From Agromyces sp. Leaf222 (lineage in GTDB: Bacteria > Actinomycetota > Actinomycetes > Actinomycetales > Microbacteriaceae): DNA of 64,000 nucleotides. The stretch's first letter is position 1. Each line of letters starts with the position of its first letter. The translations under genes were made by a program, and so were the position numbers. Location of the stretch: positions 3,164,935 to 3,228,934 of the forward strand of contig NZ_LMKQ01000001.1 in assembly GCF_001421565.1 (NCBI RefSeq), read 5' to 3'. The notes beneath the pieces are model-generated. The model searched no databases and was not told the DNA's origin. It worked only from the letters and a program-made list of their open reading frames with translations. This document shows positions 1 to 8,791 of this stretch, piece by piece.

Positions 1-1102
1 TCTGCGAGCGGTCGACGGCGATGCCTGGGAAAACGTGCGCGATGAGTTCGAAGAAGTAGTCGACCTCGGCGTCGGTGCACACCACGGGCTCGCGCATGTC
101 GTGCTCGAGGTCGGTCGTGCCGACCATGACGCGGCCCTTCAGCGGGTAGATCAGCACGATGCGGCCGTCCTCGTGCTCGAAGAAGATCTCGCGTCCGCCG
201 GTCGCGGCGAGCAGTTCGGGGTGGTCGAGCACGATGTGCGAGCCCTTGGTGCCGCCCATGAACGTCGTGCTGCGGCCGAGGTCGGCGTTCGTGAGGTCGG
301 TCCAGGGGCCGGAGGTGTTCACGACCACGTCGGCGGCGATCGAGAACTCCTCACCGGTGAGGCCGTCGCGCACGCGCACGCCGTCCGCGCCGAATCCGAC
401 GGCGCCGAGGTGGTTGACCGCGCGGGCATGGGGGCCTGCGGCGAGCCCGTCGAAGAGCACGTCGAGCGCGAGGCGCTCGGGGTCGTGCATGCTCGCGTCG
501 TAGTAGGTGGCCGTGTACTTGACGGCGGGGTCGAGCGCGGGCAGCTCGGCGAGCGAACGCTTGCGACCGTGGAAGCGGTGGCGGGGCACGGAGCCGCCGT
601 CGCGCGAGAAGGCGTCGTAGATCGTCAGCCCGGTCTTGATGAGGGCGGCGCCGCGCTCGGTCGGCTTGCCCTGCCTGTGCGTGAGGAATCGCATCGGCGC
701 CGACAGGATGCCCGAGAACGTCGAGTAGATCGGCACGGTGGTCTCGAGGGGCTTGACGTAGTGCGGCGCGATGCGGATGAGCGCGTTGCGCTCGGTCACC
801 GACTCCTTCACGAGCCGGAACTCGCCGTTCTCGAGGTAGCGGATGCCGCCGTGGATCATGTGCGACGACGCCGACGAGGCGCCGGAGACGAAGTCGTCGC
901 GTTCGACGAGCACGACGTCGACGCCCTGCAGCGCCAGGTCGCGGAACGTGGCGATGCCGTTGATGCCGGCGCCGATGATGAGCACCGAGGCGCTGGGCCG
1001 TGCGCGGAGCGCGGTGACCTCGGCGCGGGTGGCGGGGGTGCCGGCGGGGCTGTGGGTGGTGTTCTGCGTGGTGTCCTGCGGCGTGATCGGGTGCGATGAC
1101 AT
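1..1102 (-). CDS. glpD: Aerobic glycerol-3-phosphate dehydrogenase, 3' end outside window
   Basis: FAD flavoprotein oxidising sn-glycerol 3-phosphate to dihydroxyacetone phosphate at the membrane and passing electrons to quinones. The minus-strand reading begins MSSHPITP, then an N-terminal dinucleotide-binding motif GAGINGIA (about residues 44-51), the family block ASSASSHMIHGGIRYLENGE and, further on, the HRQGKPTERG and DVVVNTSGPW segments typical of GlpD. About 367 codons are visible and the C-terminal domain lies beyond base 1. The ATG at 1102 has GAGAGGA just upstream. It is divergent from the SorC-type regulator at 1233, which probably controls it. An N-terminal extension of about 35 residues precedes the FAD motif. 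Family identification is secure; the quinone partner is family knowledge. Confidence 0.93.
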   Translation of the reverse strand, partial: MSSHPITPQDTTQNTTHSPAGTPATRAEVTALRARPSASVLIIGAGINGIATFRDLALQGVDVVLVERDDFVSGASSASSHMIHGGIRYLENGEFRLVKESVTERNALIRIAPHYVKPLETTVPIYSTFSGILSAPMRFLTHRQGKPTERGAALIKTGLTIYDAFSRDGGSVPRHRFHGRKRSLAELPALDPAVKYTATYYDASMHDPERLALDVLFDGLAAGPHARAVNHLGAVGFGADGVRVRDGLTGEEFSIAADVVVNTSGPWTDLTNADLGRSTTFMGGTKGSHIVLDHPELLAATGGREIFFEHEDGRIVLIYPLKGRVMVGTTDLEHDMREPVVCTDAEVDYFFELIAHVFPGIAVDRSQ

Positions 1103-1196
1103 CGCTGTCCTCTCGGTTCGAGCGTGGGCGCCGTCACGGCTTGCGCGAGACGGCCCCGGTGTGGATGAATACATCGTCAACTCGTCCGCACGCAGT

Positions 1197-1222
1197 TGCA
1201 AGCCGCGTGCACAAACGTGCAA
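1197..1222. promoter_or_regulatory. Palindromic operator between glpD and the SorC-type regulator
   Basis: TGCAC-AAAC-GTGCA is a perfect 5+5 bp inverted repeat (1208-1221), preceded by a related TTGCA at 1196-1200. It sits directly upstream of the regulator and in the glpD promoter region, so it probably binds the regulator encoded at 1233. The position is seen; the binding protein is inferred. Confidence 0.45.
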
Positions 1223-1232
1223 GGGTAGGGGA

Positions 1233-2225
1233 ATGAACGAGAAGCACCGGCCGGATGCGACCGAAGGGGCTGCGGCGGTCCCCGACAAGACACGCGAAGC
1301 GCTGCGAGCGGCGCACCTGTACTACATGCAGGACCTGACCATGGACGCCATCGCGCACGAGTTGCACACCTCGCGATCCTCGGTTTCACGCCTGTTGAGC
1401 CATGCACGGGCGAGCGGCCTCGTCGAGATCTCGATCCACTCCCCGCACGACCTGCCGAGCCGGATCGAGCAGGAGATCCTCGGTCGGTTCGGCATCGTCG
1501 CGCACGTCGTGCCCGTTCCCGATCACGCGAGCGACGTCGACCGCCTCGACCGCGTCGCGCTCTCGGCTGCACGGATTCTCGGACGATTCGTGGACTCGAA
1601 CCAGACCATCGGCGTCGCCTGGGGCTCGACGATGAGCGCCATGAGCCGGCACCTCGTGCCGAAGTCGACCCACAACTCCGAGATCGTGCAGCTGAACGGC
1701 GCCGGCAACGGCCGCACGACCGGCATCGTCTACGCGAGCGAGCTGCTGCGCCGGTTCGGCGACGCGTTCGGCGCGCGCGTGCAGCAGTTCCCGGTGCCCG
1801 CCTTCTTCGACGACCCCGAGACCCGACGGGCGTTCTGGCGCGAGCGCAGCACCCAGCGCCTCCTCGACGTGCAGGCCGGCATGGATGTCGCCCTCTTCGG
1901 CGTCGGCTCGCCGTTCGCCGAGGTGCCGAGCCACGTGTACCAGGGCGGCTACCTCGACCCCGCCGACTACGCCGGCCTCAGCCGCGAGGGGGCGGTCGGC
2001 GACGTGGCCACGGTGTTCTACCGCGCCGACGGCAGCACCGACGGCATCGCGCTGAACGAACGTGCGACCGGCCCCGACTTCGCCGTACTCCGCCGTGCGC
2101 CGCGTCGCATCTGCGTCGTGTCGGGCCGCGCGAAGCTCGCGAGCCTGCGCGGCGCGCTCGCGGCCGACCTGATCACCGACCTCATCGTCGACGAGGGCAC
2201 GGCGCGCGCGCTCGTCGAGCACTGA
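1233..2225 (+). CDS. SorC-family sugar/polyol-responsive transcriptional regulator
   Basis: 330-aa DNA-binding regulator. The N-terminal HTH lies in about residues 25-60 (LYYMQDLTMDAIAHEL, then SRSSVSRLLSHAR), followed by a SorC-type phosphosugar-binding domain with the diagnostic IGVAWGSTMSAM segment, a QLNGAGNG segment and a late CVVSGRAKLASLRGAL block. The in-frame ATG at 1233 has AAGGG seven bases upstream; earlier in-frame codons would extend into the operator region and are unlikely. It is divergent from glpD across a short palindromic region, which suggests glycerol 3-phosphate or a related phosphosugar as effector. Some annotations call such proteins DeoR-like, but the C-terminal domain fits SorC better. 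The exact ligand cannot be read from sequence. Confidence 0.87.
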   Translation: MNEKHRPDATEGAAAVPDKTREALRAAHLYYMQDLTMDAIAHELHTSRSSVSRLLSHARASGLVEISIHSPHDLPSRIEQEILGRFGIVAHVVPVPDHASDVDRLDRVALSAARILGRFVDSNQTIGVAWGSTMSAMSRHLVPKSTHNSEIVQLNGAGNGRTTGIVYASELLRRFGDAFGARVQQFPVPAFFDDPETRRAFWRERSTQRLLDVQAGMDVALFGVGSPFAEVPSHVYQGGYLDPADYAGLSREGAVGDVATVFYRADGSTDGIALNERATGPDFAVLRRAPRRICVVSGRAKLASLRGALAADLITDLIVDEGTARALVEH

Positions 2226-2278
2226 GCGCGCGCATTGCGCCGTGCGACGGGGAATAGGACGGCGGATGCGGCGTTGAG

Positions 2279-2284
2279 TAGAAT
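2279..2284 (+). promoter_or_regulatory. Probable -10 box of the rib operon
   Basis: TAGAAT lies about 11 bases before the first base-paired strand of the FMN riboswitch, the spacing expected if transcription starts around 2291. No convincing -35 element is visible. This is the only good -10 match between the regulator stop codon at 2225 and the riboswitch. Confidence 0.4.
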
Positions 2285-2294
2285 CGACACGAAC

Positions 2295-2438
2295 AACGTG
2301 CTCCGGGGTCGGTGTAATTCCGAGCCGGCGGTGACAGTCCGCGAACTGCGGGTGCGAGGTCCTCGACCTCACGCCCCTGGTTGATCCGGTGGAATTCCGG
2401 AACCGACGGTGAAAGTCCGGATGGGAGGCGGCACGTGT
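2295..2438 (+). ncRNA. FMN riboswitch (RFN element)
   Basis: Contains the diagnostic blocks in order: GGTGTAATTCC, GCCGGCGGTGACAGTCC, a variable stem, then TTGATCCGGTGGAATTCCGG and CCGACGGTGAAAGTCCGGAT with GGGAGG at the end. ACGTG at the start can pair with CACGT at the end to close P1. In this family FMN binding lowers expression of the riboflavin genes by transcription termination or by hiding the ribosome binding site. ribD begins 71 bases downstream. Confidence 0.96.
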
Positions 2439-2508
2439 CGGCAGCGCAGTGCGCTGTCGGCGTTCTCGGCGTTGCCGACATCCCCGGAGCCTGACGACAG
2501 GACCACGG

Positions 2509-3603
2509 ATGACGACGGCGGCGCACCACGACGATCATGCAGCGCGCGACCGCGCGGCGATCGATCGACGCGCGCTCGAGTCGGCCGCCATGCGGCGCGC
2601 GCTCGAGCTCGCCGAGCGCGGCCCGGCCCGCGGCGTCAACCCCCGCGTCGGATGCGTGCTGCTCGCCGCCGACGGCGCCGTACTCGCCGAGGGATGGCAC
2701 CGTGGAGCCGGCACGGCCCACGCCGAGGTCGACGCCCTGAGCCGCCTCGCCGCCGGCGAGGCCACCGGAGCCACCGCGATCGTCACGCTCGAGCCCTGCA
2801 ACCACACCGGACTCACGGGCCCGTGCGCCGAAGCGCTCATCGACGCCGGCGTCGCCCGGGTCGTCTACGCGGTCGCCGACCCCGGCGAGCACTCCTCCGG
2901 CGGGGCCGGGCGACTGCGCGCGGCCGGCGTCGACGTCGAGCTCGCCGCCCCCGACCTCGTCGAGGCCGCCGAGTCGTTCCTCGGCGACTGGCTGTTCGCG
3001 GCGCGCACCCACCGCCCGCGCGTCACCGTCAAGTGGGCGTCGAGCCTCGACGGGCGCGCCGCGGCCGACGACGGCACGAGCCAGTGGATCACCGGCCCCG
3101 AGGCCCGCGCCGACGTGCACGTGCGACGGGCGGCGAGCGACGCGATCGCGGTCGGCACGGGCACCGTGCTCGCCGACGACCCGTCGCTGACCGCCCGCGG
3201 CCCCGACGGCGGACTGCTGGGCGACCAGCCGATCCCGGTCGTGTTCGGCCGGCGTCCCGTGCCGGTCGAGGCGGCGATCACGCGGCATCCACGCGCGCAC
3301 GAGCTCGTCGGCGCCGACGGCACCGACCTCGAGGCCGACCTGCGCGACCTCGCGCGCCGCGGCATCCGCTCGCTCTTCGTCGAGGGCGGACCGACCCTCG
3401 CGAGCGCCTTCATCGCAGCAGGCTTCGCCGACGAGGTGCTCGTCTACCTCGCGCCCGCGCTGCTCGGCGGCGGGCGCCTCGCGCTCGGCGACCTCGGCGT
3501 GACCACCATCGGCGAGGCCCGCCGCTACGACTTCGCCGCCATCGAGCGGCTCGGCGACGACGTGCTGCTCGTCGCCCACCCCCGACCCACCGAAGGGAAC
3601 TGA
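2509..3603 (+). CDS. ribD: Bifunctional diaminohydroxyphosphoribosylaminopyrimidine deaminase / 5-amino-6-(5-phosphoribosylamino)uracil reductase
   Basis: Second and third steps of riboflavin synthesis: deamination, then NADPH-dependent reduction of the ribose side chain. The N-terminal cytidine-deaminase-like domain (about residues 25-160) carries the zinc motifs TAHAEVDAL and PCNHTGLTGPC. The C-terminal reductase domain (about 165-364) begins with VKWASSLDGRAA and contains QWITGPEAR and the late FVEGGPTLASAF loop. Length (364 aa) is normal. The ATG at 2509 gives MTTAAHHDD and has GACAGGA upstream; an upstream in-frame start would run into the riboswitch. First gene of a tightly coupled rib operon under FMN riboswitch control. 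Confidence 0.95.
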   Translation: MTTAAHHDDHAARDRAAIDRRALESAAMRRALELAERGPARGVNPRVGCVLLAADGAVLAEGWHRGAGTAHAEVDALSRLAAGEATGATAIVTLEPCNHTGLTGPCAEALIDAGVARVVYAVADPGEHSSGGAGRLRAAGVDVELAAPDLVEAAESFLGDWLFAARTHRPRVTVKWASSLDGRAAADDGTSQWITGPEARADVHVRRAASDAIAVGTGTVLADDPSLTARGPDGGLLGDQPIPVVFGRRPVPVEAAITRHPRAHELVGADGTDLEADLRDLARRGIRSLFVEGGPTLASAFIAAGFADEVLVYLAPALLGGGRLALGDLGVTTIGEARRYDFAAIERLGDDVLLVAHPRPTEGN

Positions 3604-3604
3604 C

Positions 3605-4270
3605 ATGTTCACCGGAATCATCGAAGACCTGGGCACCGTCACCGGCGTCGAGCACAGCGCGGACGCCGCACGCCTCACGGTGCGCGGCCCCCTCGCCGTG
3701 ACCGGCGCGAAGCACGGCGACTCGATCTCGGTCTCTGGCGTGTGCCTCACGGTCGTCGCGTTCGACGACGAGTCGTTCACGGCCGACGTGATGGCGCAGA
3801 CCCTCGAGATGTCGACGCTCGACACGGTCGAGGCGGGCCGCCGGGTCAACCTCGAGCGCGCCGCCCTCGTCGGCGACCGCCTCGGCGGGCACATCGTGCA
3901 GGGCCACATCGACGGCACCGCGACGGTGCTCGAGGTACGCCCCGGCGACGCCTGGCGCGTCATCCGCTTCTCGCTCGACGCCGCGCACGCGCCACTCGTC
4001 GTCGACAAGGGCTCGATCGCGGTCGACGGGGTGTCGCTCACGGTCAGCGGGCTCGGCGACGAGGTCGACGGCTCGTGGTTCGAGGTCTCGCTCATCCCCG
4101 AGACCCTCACGGCGACGACGCTCGGCGGCCTCGCCGTCGGCGACCGCGTGAACATCGAGACCGACATCCTCGCCAGGCACGTCGAGCGGATGCTGCGCCT
4201 CGACGCGCACCGATCGCTGCCGTCGGCACCGGCAGAGCCCGAGACCGCCACGACAGGAGCTGCACGATGA
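3605..4270 (+). CDS. ribE: Riboflavin synthase, alpha chain
   Basis: Dismutates two 6,7-dimethyl-8-ribityllumazine molecules to riboflavin and a pyrimidinedione that is recycled. Starts with the invariant MFTGIIEDLG and has two lumazine-binding barrels: the first about residues 1-95 (SGVCLTVV, FTADVMAQTL), the second about 96-200 (GGHIVQGHIDG, VDGVSLTV, LIPETLTATTL). Length is 221 aa, slightly long because of a C-terminal tail after the MLRL helix. The ATG lies one base after the ribD stop and its own stop overlaps the ribBA start (ATGA), so translation is coupled along the operon. Confidence 0.96.
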   Translation: MFTGIIEDLGTVTGVEHSADAARLTVRGPLAVTGAKHGDSISVSGVCLTVVAFDDESFTADVMAQTLEMSTLDTVEAGRRVNLERAALVGDRLGGHIVQGHIDGTATVLEVRPGDAWRVIRFSLDAAHAPLVVDKGSIAVDGVSLTVSGLGDEVDGSWFEVSLIPETLTATTLGGLAVGDRVNIETDILARHVERMLRLDAHRSLPSAPAEPETATTGAAR

Positions 4271-5568
4271 GTCTCGCGACCATCCCCGAGGTGCTCGAGG
4301 CGCTGCGCGCCGGAAAGCCCGTGATCGTCGCCGACGACGAAGGGCGCGAGAACGAGGGCGACGCGATCATGGCCGCCGAGTTCGCCACGCGCGAGTGGAT
4401 CGCCTGGATGGTGCGCCACACGAGCGGCTACCTCTGCGCGCCCATGCCGAACGAGTTCGCCGACCGCCTCGAGCTGCCGCTCATGGTCGCGCGCAACGAA
4501 GACGTGCGCAGCACGGCGTACACGATCACGGTCGACGCCTCAGACCGAACGTCGACCGGCATCAGCGCGTCCGACCGGGCGCACACCCTCCGCGTGCTGG
4601 CCGACCCCGAATCCACGCCCGACCGGCTCGTGCGGCCCGGCCACGTGATCCCGCTGCGCGCCGTCGACGGCGGCGTGCGCGAGCGCGCGGGGCACACCGA
4701 GGCGGCCGTCGACCTCATGCGCCTCGCCGGGCTCTCCCCCGTCGGCGTCATCGGCGAGATCGTGACCGACGACGGCGACATGATGCGCCTGCCCGGCCTC
4801 ATCGAGTTCGGCGAGCGCGAGCACCTGCCGGTCACGACGGTCGCGGCCCTCATCGACTGGCTCTCGACCTGGCACGCCGGGCAGGACCTCGCCGGCCCCG
4901 TGCTCACCGCGGTGCCCGAGTCCTCGCGGGTGAGCTTCGAGGTCGAGACCGGCCTGCCGACCGTGCACGGCGACTTCCGCGTGCGCGCCTACCGCGACCA
5001 GGAGACGGGCGCCGACCACGTCGCCTTCATCTCCGGCGAACCGGCGAAGGATGCCGCGGGCGCCGTCGTGCGCGTGCACTCCGAGTGCCTCACGGGCGAG
5101 GCGTTCGGCTCGCTGAAGTGCGAGTGCGGGCCGCAGCTCGACGCGGCCCTTGGCGAGATCCAGCGTCTCGGAGGCGTCGTCGTCTACCTGCGCGGACACG
5201 AGGGGCGCGGCATCGGCCTCATCAACAAGCTGCGGGCCTACCGCCTGCAGGAGGACGGCCTCGACACGCTCGACGCGAACGTCGCGCTCGGCCTGCCCGC
5301 CGACGCGCGCGACTACCGCGCCGCGAGCGCCATCCTCGCCGACCTCGGCATCGAGCGCGTGCGACTGCTGACGAACAACCCCGAGAAGGTGCGGCAGCTC
5401 GAAGCCCACGGCATCGCGGTCACCGAGCGGCTGCCGCTCGTCGTCGGCGTCGGCGCGGTCAACACCGGGTACCTCGACACCAAGCGTCGCCGCATGGGCC
5501 ACGCGATCGACGACGCCCAGCTCGCGGATGCCGCGGCTGAGGCCCTTCTGGAAGGACACGCATCATGA
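4267..5568 (+). CDS. ribBA: Bifunctional 3,4-dihydroxy-2-butanone-4-phosphate synthase / GTP cyclohydrolase II
   Basis: Makes both riboflavin precursors. The N-terminal RibB domain (about residues 1-205) has the metal/substrate motif [10 protein letters not shown] and [16 protein letters not shown]. The C-terminal RibA domain (about 215-433) has the zinc cysteines in [17 protein letters not shown], then [20 protein letters not shown] and the late [15 protein letters not shown] block that ends the GTP cyclohydrolase II fold. Catalytic features of both halves are intact, so the fusion should be truly bifunctional. 433 aa is usual for actinobacterial fusions. Overlaps ribE upstream and ribH downstream by ATGA. 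Confidence 0.96.
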   Translation: MSLATIPEVLEALRAGKPVIVADDEGRENEGDAIMAAEFATREWIAWMVRHTSGYLCAPMPNEFADRLELPLMVARNEDVRSTAYTITVDASDRTSTGISASDRAHTLRVLADPESTPDRLVRPGHVIPLRAVDGGVRERAGHTEAAVDLMRLAGLSPVGVIGEIVTDDGDMMRLPGLIEFGEREHLPVTTVAALIDWLSTWHAGQDLAGPVLTAVPESSRVSFEVETGLPTVHGDFRVRAYRDQETGADHVAFISGEPAKDAAGAVVRVHSECLTGEAFGSLKCECGPQLDAALGEIQRLGGVVVYLRGHEGRGIGLINKLRAYRLQEDGLDTLDANVALGLPADARDYRAASAILADLGIERVRLLTNNPEKVRQLEAHGIAVTERLPLVVGVGAVNTGYLDTKRRRMGHAIDDAQLADAAAEALLEGHAS

Positions 5569-6044
5569 GCGGAGCAGGCTCCCCCACCCTCGACATCGAC
5601 GGCACCGGACTCGAGGTCGTCATCGTCGCCGGCAGCTGGCACGACGAGATCACCGACGCGCTCATCGCCGGCGCGACGCGCACCCTCGAGGCGGCCGGCG
5701 CGTCGTTCTCGCTCGTGCGCGTGCCCGGCAGCTTCGAGCTGCCCGTGGTGTCGAAGGCGGTCCTCGAGGCCGGCGCCGACGCGGTGGTCGCGCTCGGCGT
5801 GATCATCCGCGGCGGCACGCCCCACTTCGAGTACGTCTCGGCGGCCGCGACCGACGGCCTCACGCGGGTCGCCCTCGACACGGGCAAGCCCGTCGGCTTC
5901 GGCGTGCTCACACTCGACGACGAGCAGCAGGGTCTCGACCGCGCCGGCCTGCCCGGCTCGAAGGAGGACAAGGGCCGCGAGGCCGCCGAGGCCGCGATCG
6001 CGACCGCTCGCGCGCTGCGCGCGGTGTGGTCGTCTGCCGAGTAG
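5565..6044 (+). CDS. ribH: 6,7-dimethyl-8-ribityllumazine synthase
   Basis: Condenses the aminopyrimidine with dihydroxybutanone phosphate to give the lumazine substrate of riboflavin synthase; forms the icosahedral or pentameric lumazine synthase assembly. 159 aa with the substrate loops [25 protein letters not shown] and [15 protein letters not shown], the last holding the catalytic histidine. The start ATG overlaps the ribBA stop by four bases. Last gene of the operon; a hairpin follows at 6056-6093. Confidence 0.96.
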   Translation: MSGAGSPTLDIDGTGLEVVIVAGSWHDEITDALIAGATRTLEAAGASFSLVRVPGSFELPVVSKAVLEAGADAVVALGVIIRGGTPHFEYVSAAATDGLTRVALDTGKPVGFGVLTLDDEQQGLDRAGLPGSKEDKGREAAEAAIATARALRAVWSSAE

Positions 6045-6055
6045 CGCCGCAGGAG

Positions 6056-6093
6056 CGTCTCGAGACCGGCGGCGTCGACCGGCGCTCGAGACG
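6056..6093 (+). terminator. Hairpin after the rib operon
   Basis: CGTCTCGAG (6056-6064) pairs with CTCGAGACG (6085-6093) around a GC-rich loop, 12 bases after the ribH stop. There is no U-tract, as is common for GC-rich actinobacterial terminators. Confidence 0.4.
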
Positions 6094-6148
6094 GCACCGG
6101 CCGGCGTTCGACGCACTCGTCGGGTCGACTTCGACGCTCCGTAGAATC

Positions 6149-6154
6149 TAGACT
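6149..6154 (+). promoter_or_regulatory. -10 box placing the transcription start at the ATG of the small membrane protein
   Basis: TAGACT ends six bases before the ATG at 6161, with another TAGAAT at 6142. This geometry predicts a leaderless transcript, consistent with the absence of any ribosome binding site. Confidence 0.45.
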
Positions 6155-6160
6155 CGCCAT

Positions 6161-6514
6161 ATGGAGACCCTGCGCCACATCGTCGTGTTCATCCACCTCG
6201 TCGGATTCGCCCTGCTCTTCGGCGCCTGGGCGGTCGAGGCGGTGAACCGCCGGTACGGCGTCACCCGCCTCATGAACTGGGGACTGCTGATCGCCGGAGT
6301 CGCAGGTCTCGCGCTCGCCGCCCCGTGGGGCATCTCGTACGAGCTGAACTACGTGAAGATCGGCACGAAGCTCGTCGTGCTGATCGTGATCGGAGCCCTC
6401 ATCGGCATCGGCTCCGCACGACAGCGTCGCAACGAGGCCGTGCCGCGCGGACTCTTCTGGGCGATCGGCATCCTGACGCTGCTGAACGCGGCCATCGCGG
6501 TCATCTGGCGCTAG
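6161..6514 (+). CDS. Small four-helix integral membrane protein, function unknown
   Basis: 117 aa with four predicted membrane segments at about residues 5-25, 36-56, 66-84 and 96-115, separated by short basic loops (NRRYG, RQRRN). There is no signal peptide and no catalytic motif I recognise. It starts METLRHIVVFIHLVGFALL, a pattern also seen in short membrane proteins of the CopD/DUF2269 type, but the match is too weak to name. Downstream of ribH with its own leaderless promoter, so probably not cotranscribed with rib. The ATG at 6161 is chosen because TAGACT lies six bases before it. Confidence 0.7.
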   Translation: METLRHIVVFIHLVGFALLFGAWAVEAVNRRYGVTRLMNWGLLIAGVAGLALAAPWGISYELNYVKIGTKLVVLIVIGALIGIGSARQRRNEAVPRGLFWAIGILTLLNAAIAVIWR

Positions 6515-6710
6515 GCCCGGGCGACCGTTCGTCGCAGCATCCGCGCCGCTCGTCGCATCCCCCGCTTCCCGGCCACGGGGGCCGAGGGAGCCGAGCGTAG
6601 GCTGGGCCGGTTGCCACAAGCGACGATTCCCAACAGCCTGCCCCGCTCAACGCCAGACCGACCGCCTCGTGGTGCAGTGTTCCGTCACCACACTGGAGTC
6701 CTCGACAGCA

Positions 6711-8081
6711 ATGTCAGCAACATCCGCGGCCACGGCCGCATCCTCTGCACCGAACACCCCCGCCAATCCGCGCAGTCGCGTGGTGCTCGCGAGCCTCATC
6801 GGCACGACGATCGAGTTCTACGACTTCTACGTCTACGCCACGGCCGCGGTGCTCGTCTTCCCGCACCTCTTCTTCCCGACCGGCGACCCCACGACGGCGC
6901 TGCTCGCCTCGTTCGCCGTGTTCGGCGCGGCCATGGTCGCGCGCCCCCTCGGCGCCGTGGTCTTCGGCCACCTCGGCGACAAGCACGGCCGCAAGGCGAC
7001 GCTCGTCGCCGCCCTGCTCACCATGGGCATCGCGACGTTCCTCATCGGCGTGCTGCCGACCTACGCGATGGTCGGCTGGTTGGCTCCGCTGCTCCTCGTG
7101 ATCCTCCGCATCGCACAGGGCTTCGCGCTCGGCGGCGAATGGTCGGGCGCCGCGCTCGTGGCGACCGAGAACGCCCCGGCGGGCAAGCGCGCCTGGTACG
7201 GCACGTTCCCGCAGCTGGGCGCGCCGATCGGCTTCATCATCGCGAACGGCCTGTTCCTCGTCATCGCCGCGGTGCTCCCGTCCGACGACCCGTCGATGCC
7301 GTCGCAGGCGTTCCTCGACTGGGGCTGGCGCATCCCGTTCCTGTTCTCGGTCGTGATGGTCATCGTCGGCCTCTGGGTGCGACTGCGCCTCGTCGAGTCG
7401 ACCGCGTTCTCGAAGGCCTCCGAGCAGGGCAAGCTGAAGCGCCTGCCGCTGGCCACGGTCTTCAAGGACCACTGGCGCAAGCTGATCCTCGGCACGTTCT
7501 TCATGCTCGCGACCTACGTGCTCTTCTACCTGATGACGACGTTCTCGCTGAGCTACGGCCGCGCCCCGGTCGAGGCGGTCGACGGCGCCCTGCCCGGCCT
7601 CGGCTACTCGTACAGCACGTTCGTGCTCATGCTCATCGGCGGCGTGCTGTTCTTCGGCGTGTTCACGCTCGTGTCCGGGCCGCTCGCCGACCGATGGGGA
7701 CGCCGCAAGACGCTCATCTGGGTCACGCTCGGCATCATCGTCTTCGGCCTGCTCTGGGTGCCGCTGCTGAACGCCGGGTTCGCCGGCGTCATGGCCTGGC
7801 TCGTCGTCGGCTTCTCGCTCATGGGCCTCACGTTCGGCCCGATGGGCGCGCTGCTGCCGGAGCTCTTCCCGACGAACGTGCGCTACACCGGGTCCGGCAT
7901 CTCGTACAACGTCTCGTCGATCCTCGGCGCCGCGGTCGCGCCGTTCATCGCGGTCGCGCTCTGGCAGGCCGGGGGCGGCAGCCCGTTCTGGGTCGGCATC
8001 TACCTGTCGGTCATGGCCGTGCTGACGCTCATCGCGCTGATCGTCTCGAAGGAGACGAAGGACGTCGACATCGACGCGTAG
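6711..8081 (+). CDS. MFS transporter, metabolite:H+ symporter (MHS) family
   Basis: 456-aa polytopic inner-membrane symporter with about twelve membrane helices. N-terminal family signature IGTTIEFYDFYVYATAA, then the loop 2-3 motif GHLGDKHGRK, and ALGGEWSGAALVATEN typical of the MHS group (KgtP, ProP, ShiA relatives). A second GRRKT loop (DRWGRRKTLIW) marks the start of the second half. Substrates in this group are organic acids, osmolytes or shikimate; the actual one cannot be decided here. The start at 6711 (MSATSAATAASS) is preferred over a longer frame because the extra residues are not membrane-like; no strong ribosome site is visible, so the start is less certain than the product. Followed by two hairpins. 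Confidence 0.9.
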   Translation: MSATSAATAASSAPNTPANPRSRVVLASLIGTTIEFYDFYVYATAAVLVFPHLFFPTGDPTTALLASFAVFGAAMVARPLGAVVFGHLGDKHGRKATLVAALLTMGIATFLIGVLPTYAMVGWLAPLLLVILRIAQGFALGGEWSGAALVATENAPAGKRAWYGTFPQLGAPIGFIIANGLFLVIAAVLPSDDPSMPSQAFLDWGWRIPFLFSVVMVIVGLWVRLRLVESTAFSKASEQGKLKRLPLATVFKDHWRKLILGTFFMLATYVLFYLMTTFSLSYGRAPVEAVDGALPGLGYSYSTFVLMLIGGVLFFGVFTLVSGPLADRWGRRKTLIWVTLGIIVFGLLWVPLLNAGFAGVMAWLVVGFSLMGLTFGPMGALLPELFPTNVRYTGSGISYNVSSILGAAVAPFIAVALWQAGGGSPFWVGIYLSVMAVLTLIALIVSKETKDVDIDA

Positions 8082-8092
8082 CGTTCGGTCGA

Positions 8093-8152
8093 ACGGATGC
8101 CGCGGCATCCGTCATGCGTGACGAGGGGCGGGTGCTGCGGCATCCGCCCCTC
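8093..8152. terminator. Two GGATGCCGC-type hairpins after the MFS gene
   Basis: A perfect 20-bp palindrome ACGGATGCCGCGGCATCCGT at 8093-8112 is followed by a second hairpin at 8123-8152 with arms GAGGGGCGG / CCGCCCCTC. Both are built from the GGATGCCGC word found at most transcription-unit ends in this window. Confidence 0.55.
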
Positions 8153-8309
8153 TGCCGTGCGGTCGGAGCCGGTGTGAGCGAGCGTTCACACGAACGTCAC
8201 GCGCACCCCTTCACGGCCGAACCGGCCCGACGTAACATGACGTAACAGGGCAGCCGGGGCATCCGCCGCCGCCGGCCGGCACTCGGAGCCCGGAAGCGAG
8301 CGTGCAGCG

Positions 8310-8735
8310 ATGAACATGACGATGGACATGATGAAGGGCGCGATGTCGTCGTCGGAGATGCCGATGAGCGGCATGGACCCGATGATGATGCAGGAGTGTC
8401 TCGAGGCCCTCTCGGCCTGCATGCAGGCGTGCGTCATGTGCGCCGATGCCGACGCCGCGGAGGGCATGGGCCGATGCGCGTCGATGTGCTCGAACTGCGC
8501 CGACATGTGCGACACCATGATGCGGATGATGCTGCGCATGCACGGCTGGGACATGGGCGTGATGATGTCGATGATGCAGTCGACGACCATGATGGCGCGC
8601 GCCTGCTCGGCCGAGTGCATGATGCACGCCGAGATGAGCGAGCACTGCCGCATGTGCGCGATGGCCTGCGATCAGCTGGTCATGGCGATGGAGAAGATGA
8701 TGGGCATGATGAGCGAGGCCATGCCGATGGCGTGA
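8310..8735 (+). CDS. Met/Cys-rich four-helix copper-storage-like protein (Csp/DUF326 type)
   Basis: 141 aa with 42 methionines (about 30%) and 13 cysteines. The cysteines are spaced as in four-helix ferredoxin-like Csp proteins: ECLEALSACMQACVMCAD, RCASMCSNCADMC, RACSAECMMHAEMSEHCRMC, then MACDQLV. Csp proteins bind many Cu(I) ions inside the bundle through Cys pairs and so store or detoxify copper. No signal peptide or Tat motif is present, so it should be cytosolic, like Csp3. The Met-rich head (MNMTMDMMKGAM), Met-lined helices and tail (MEKMMGMMSEAMPMA) far exceed what Csp proteins normally carry. AAGCGAG-type sequence rather than a strong ribosome site precedes the ATG. No copper exporter or copper sensor is adjacent. 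Family assignment rests on the Cys pattern. Confidence 0.8.
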   Translation: MNMTMDMMKGAMSSSEMPMSGMDPMMMQECLEALSACMQACVMCADADAAEGMGRCASMCSNCADMCDTMMRMMLRMHGWDMGVMMSMMQSTTMMARACSAECMMHAEMSEHCRMCAMACDQLVMAMEKMMGMMSEAMPMA

Positions 8736-8791
8736 GCCGTCCGTTTCGGTTTCGGCGTGCGGGAGCTTCGCGGTGCACGCCGCCTGGCGCC

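Noticed and set aside
35..1099. Long plus-strand reading frame of 354 codons
   Set aside because: Lies antisense to glpD, whose FAD motif and conserved blocks are clear; the plus product is low-complexity Val/Arg/Asp/Gly.
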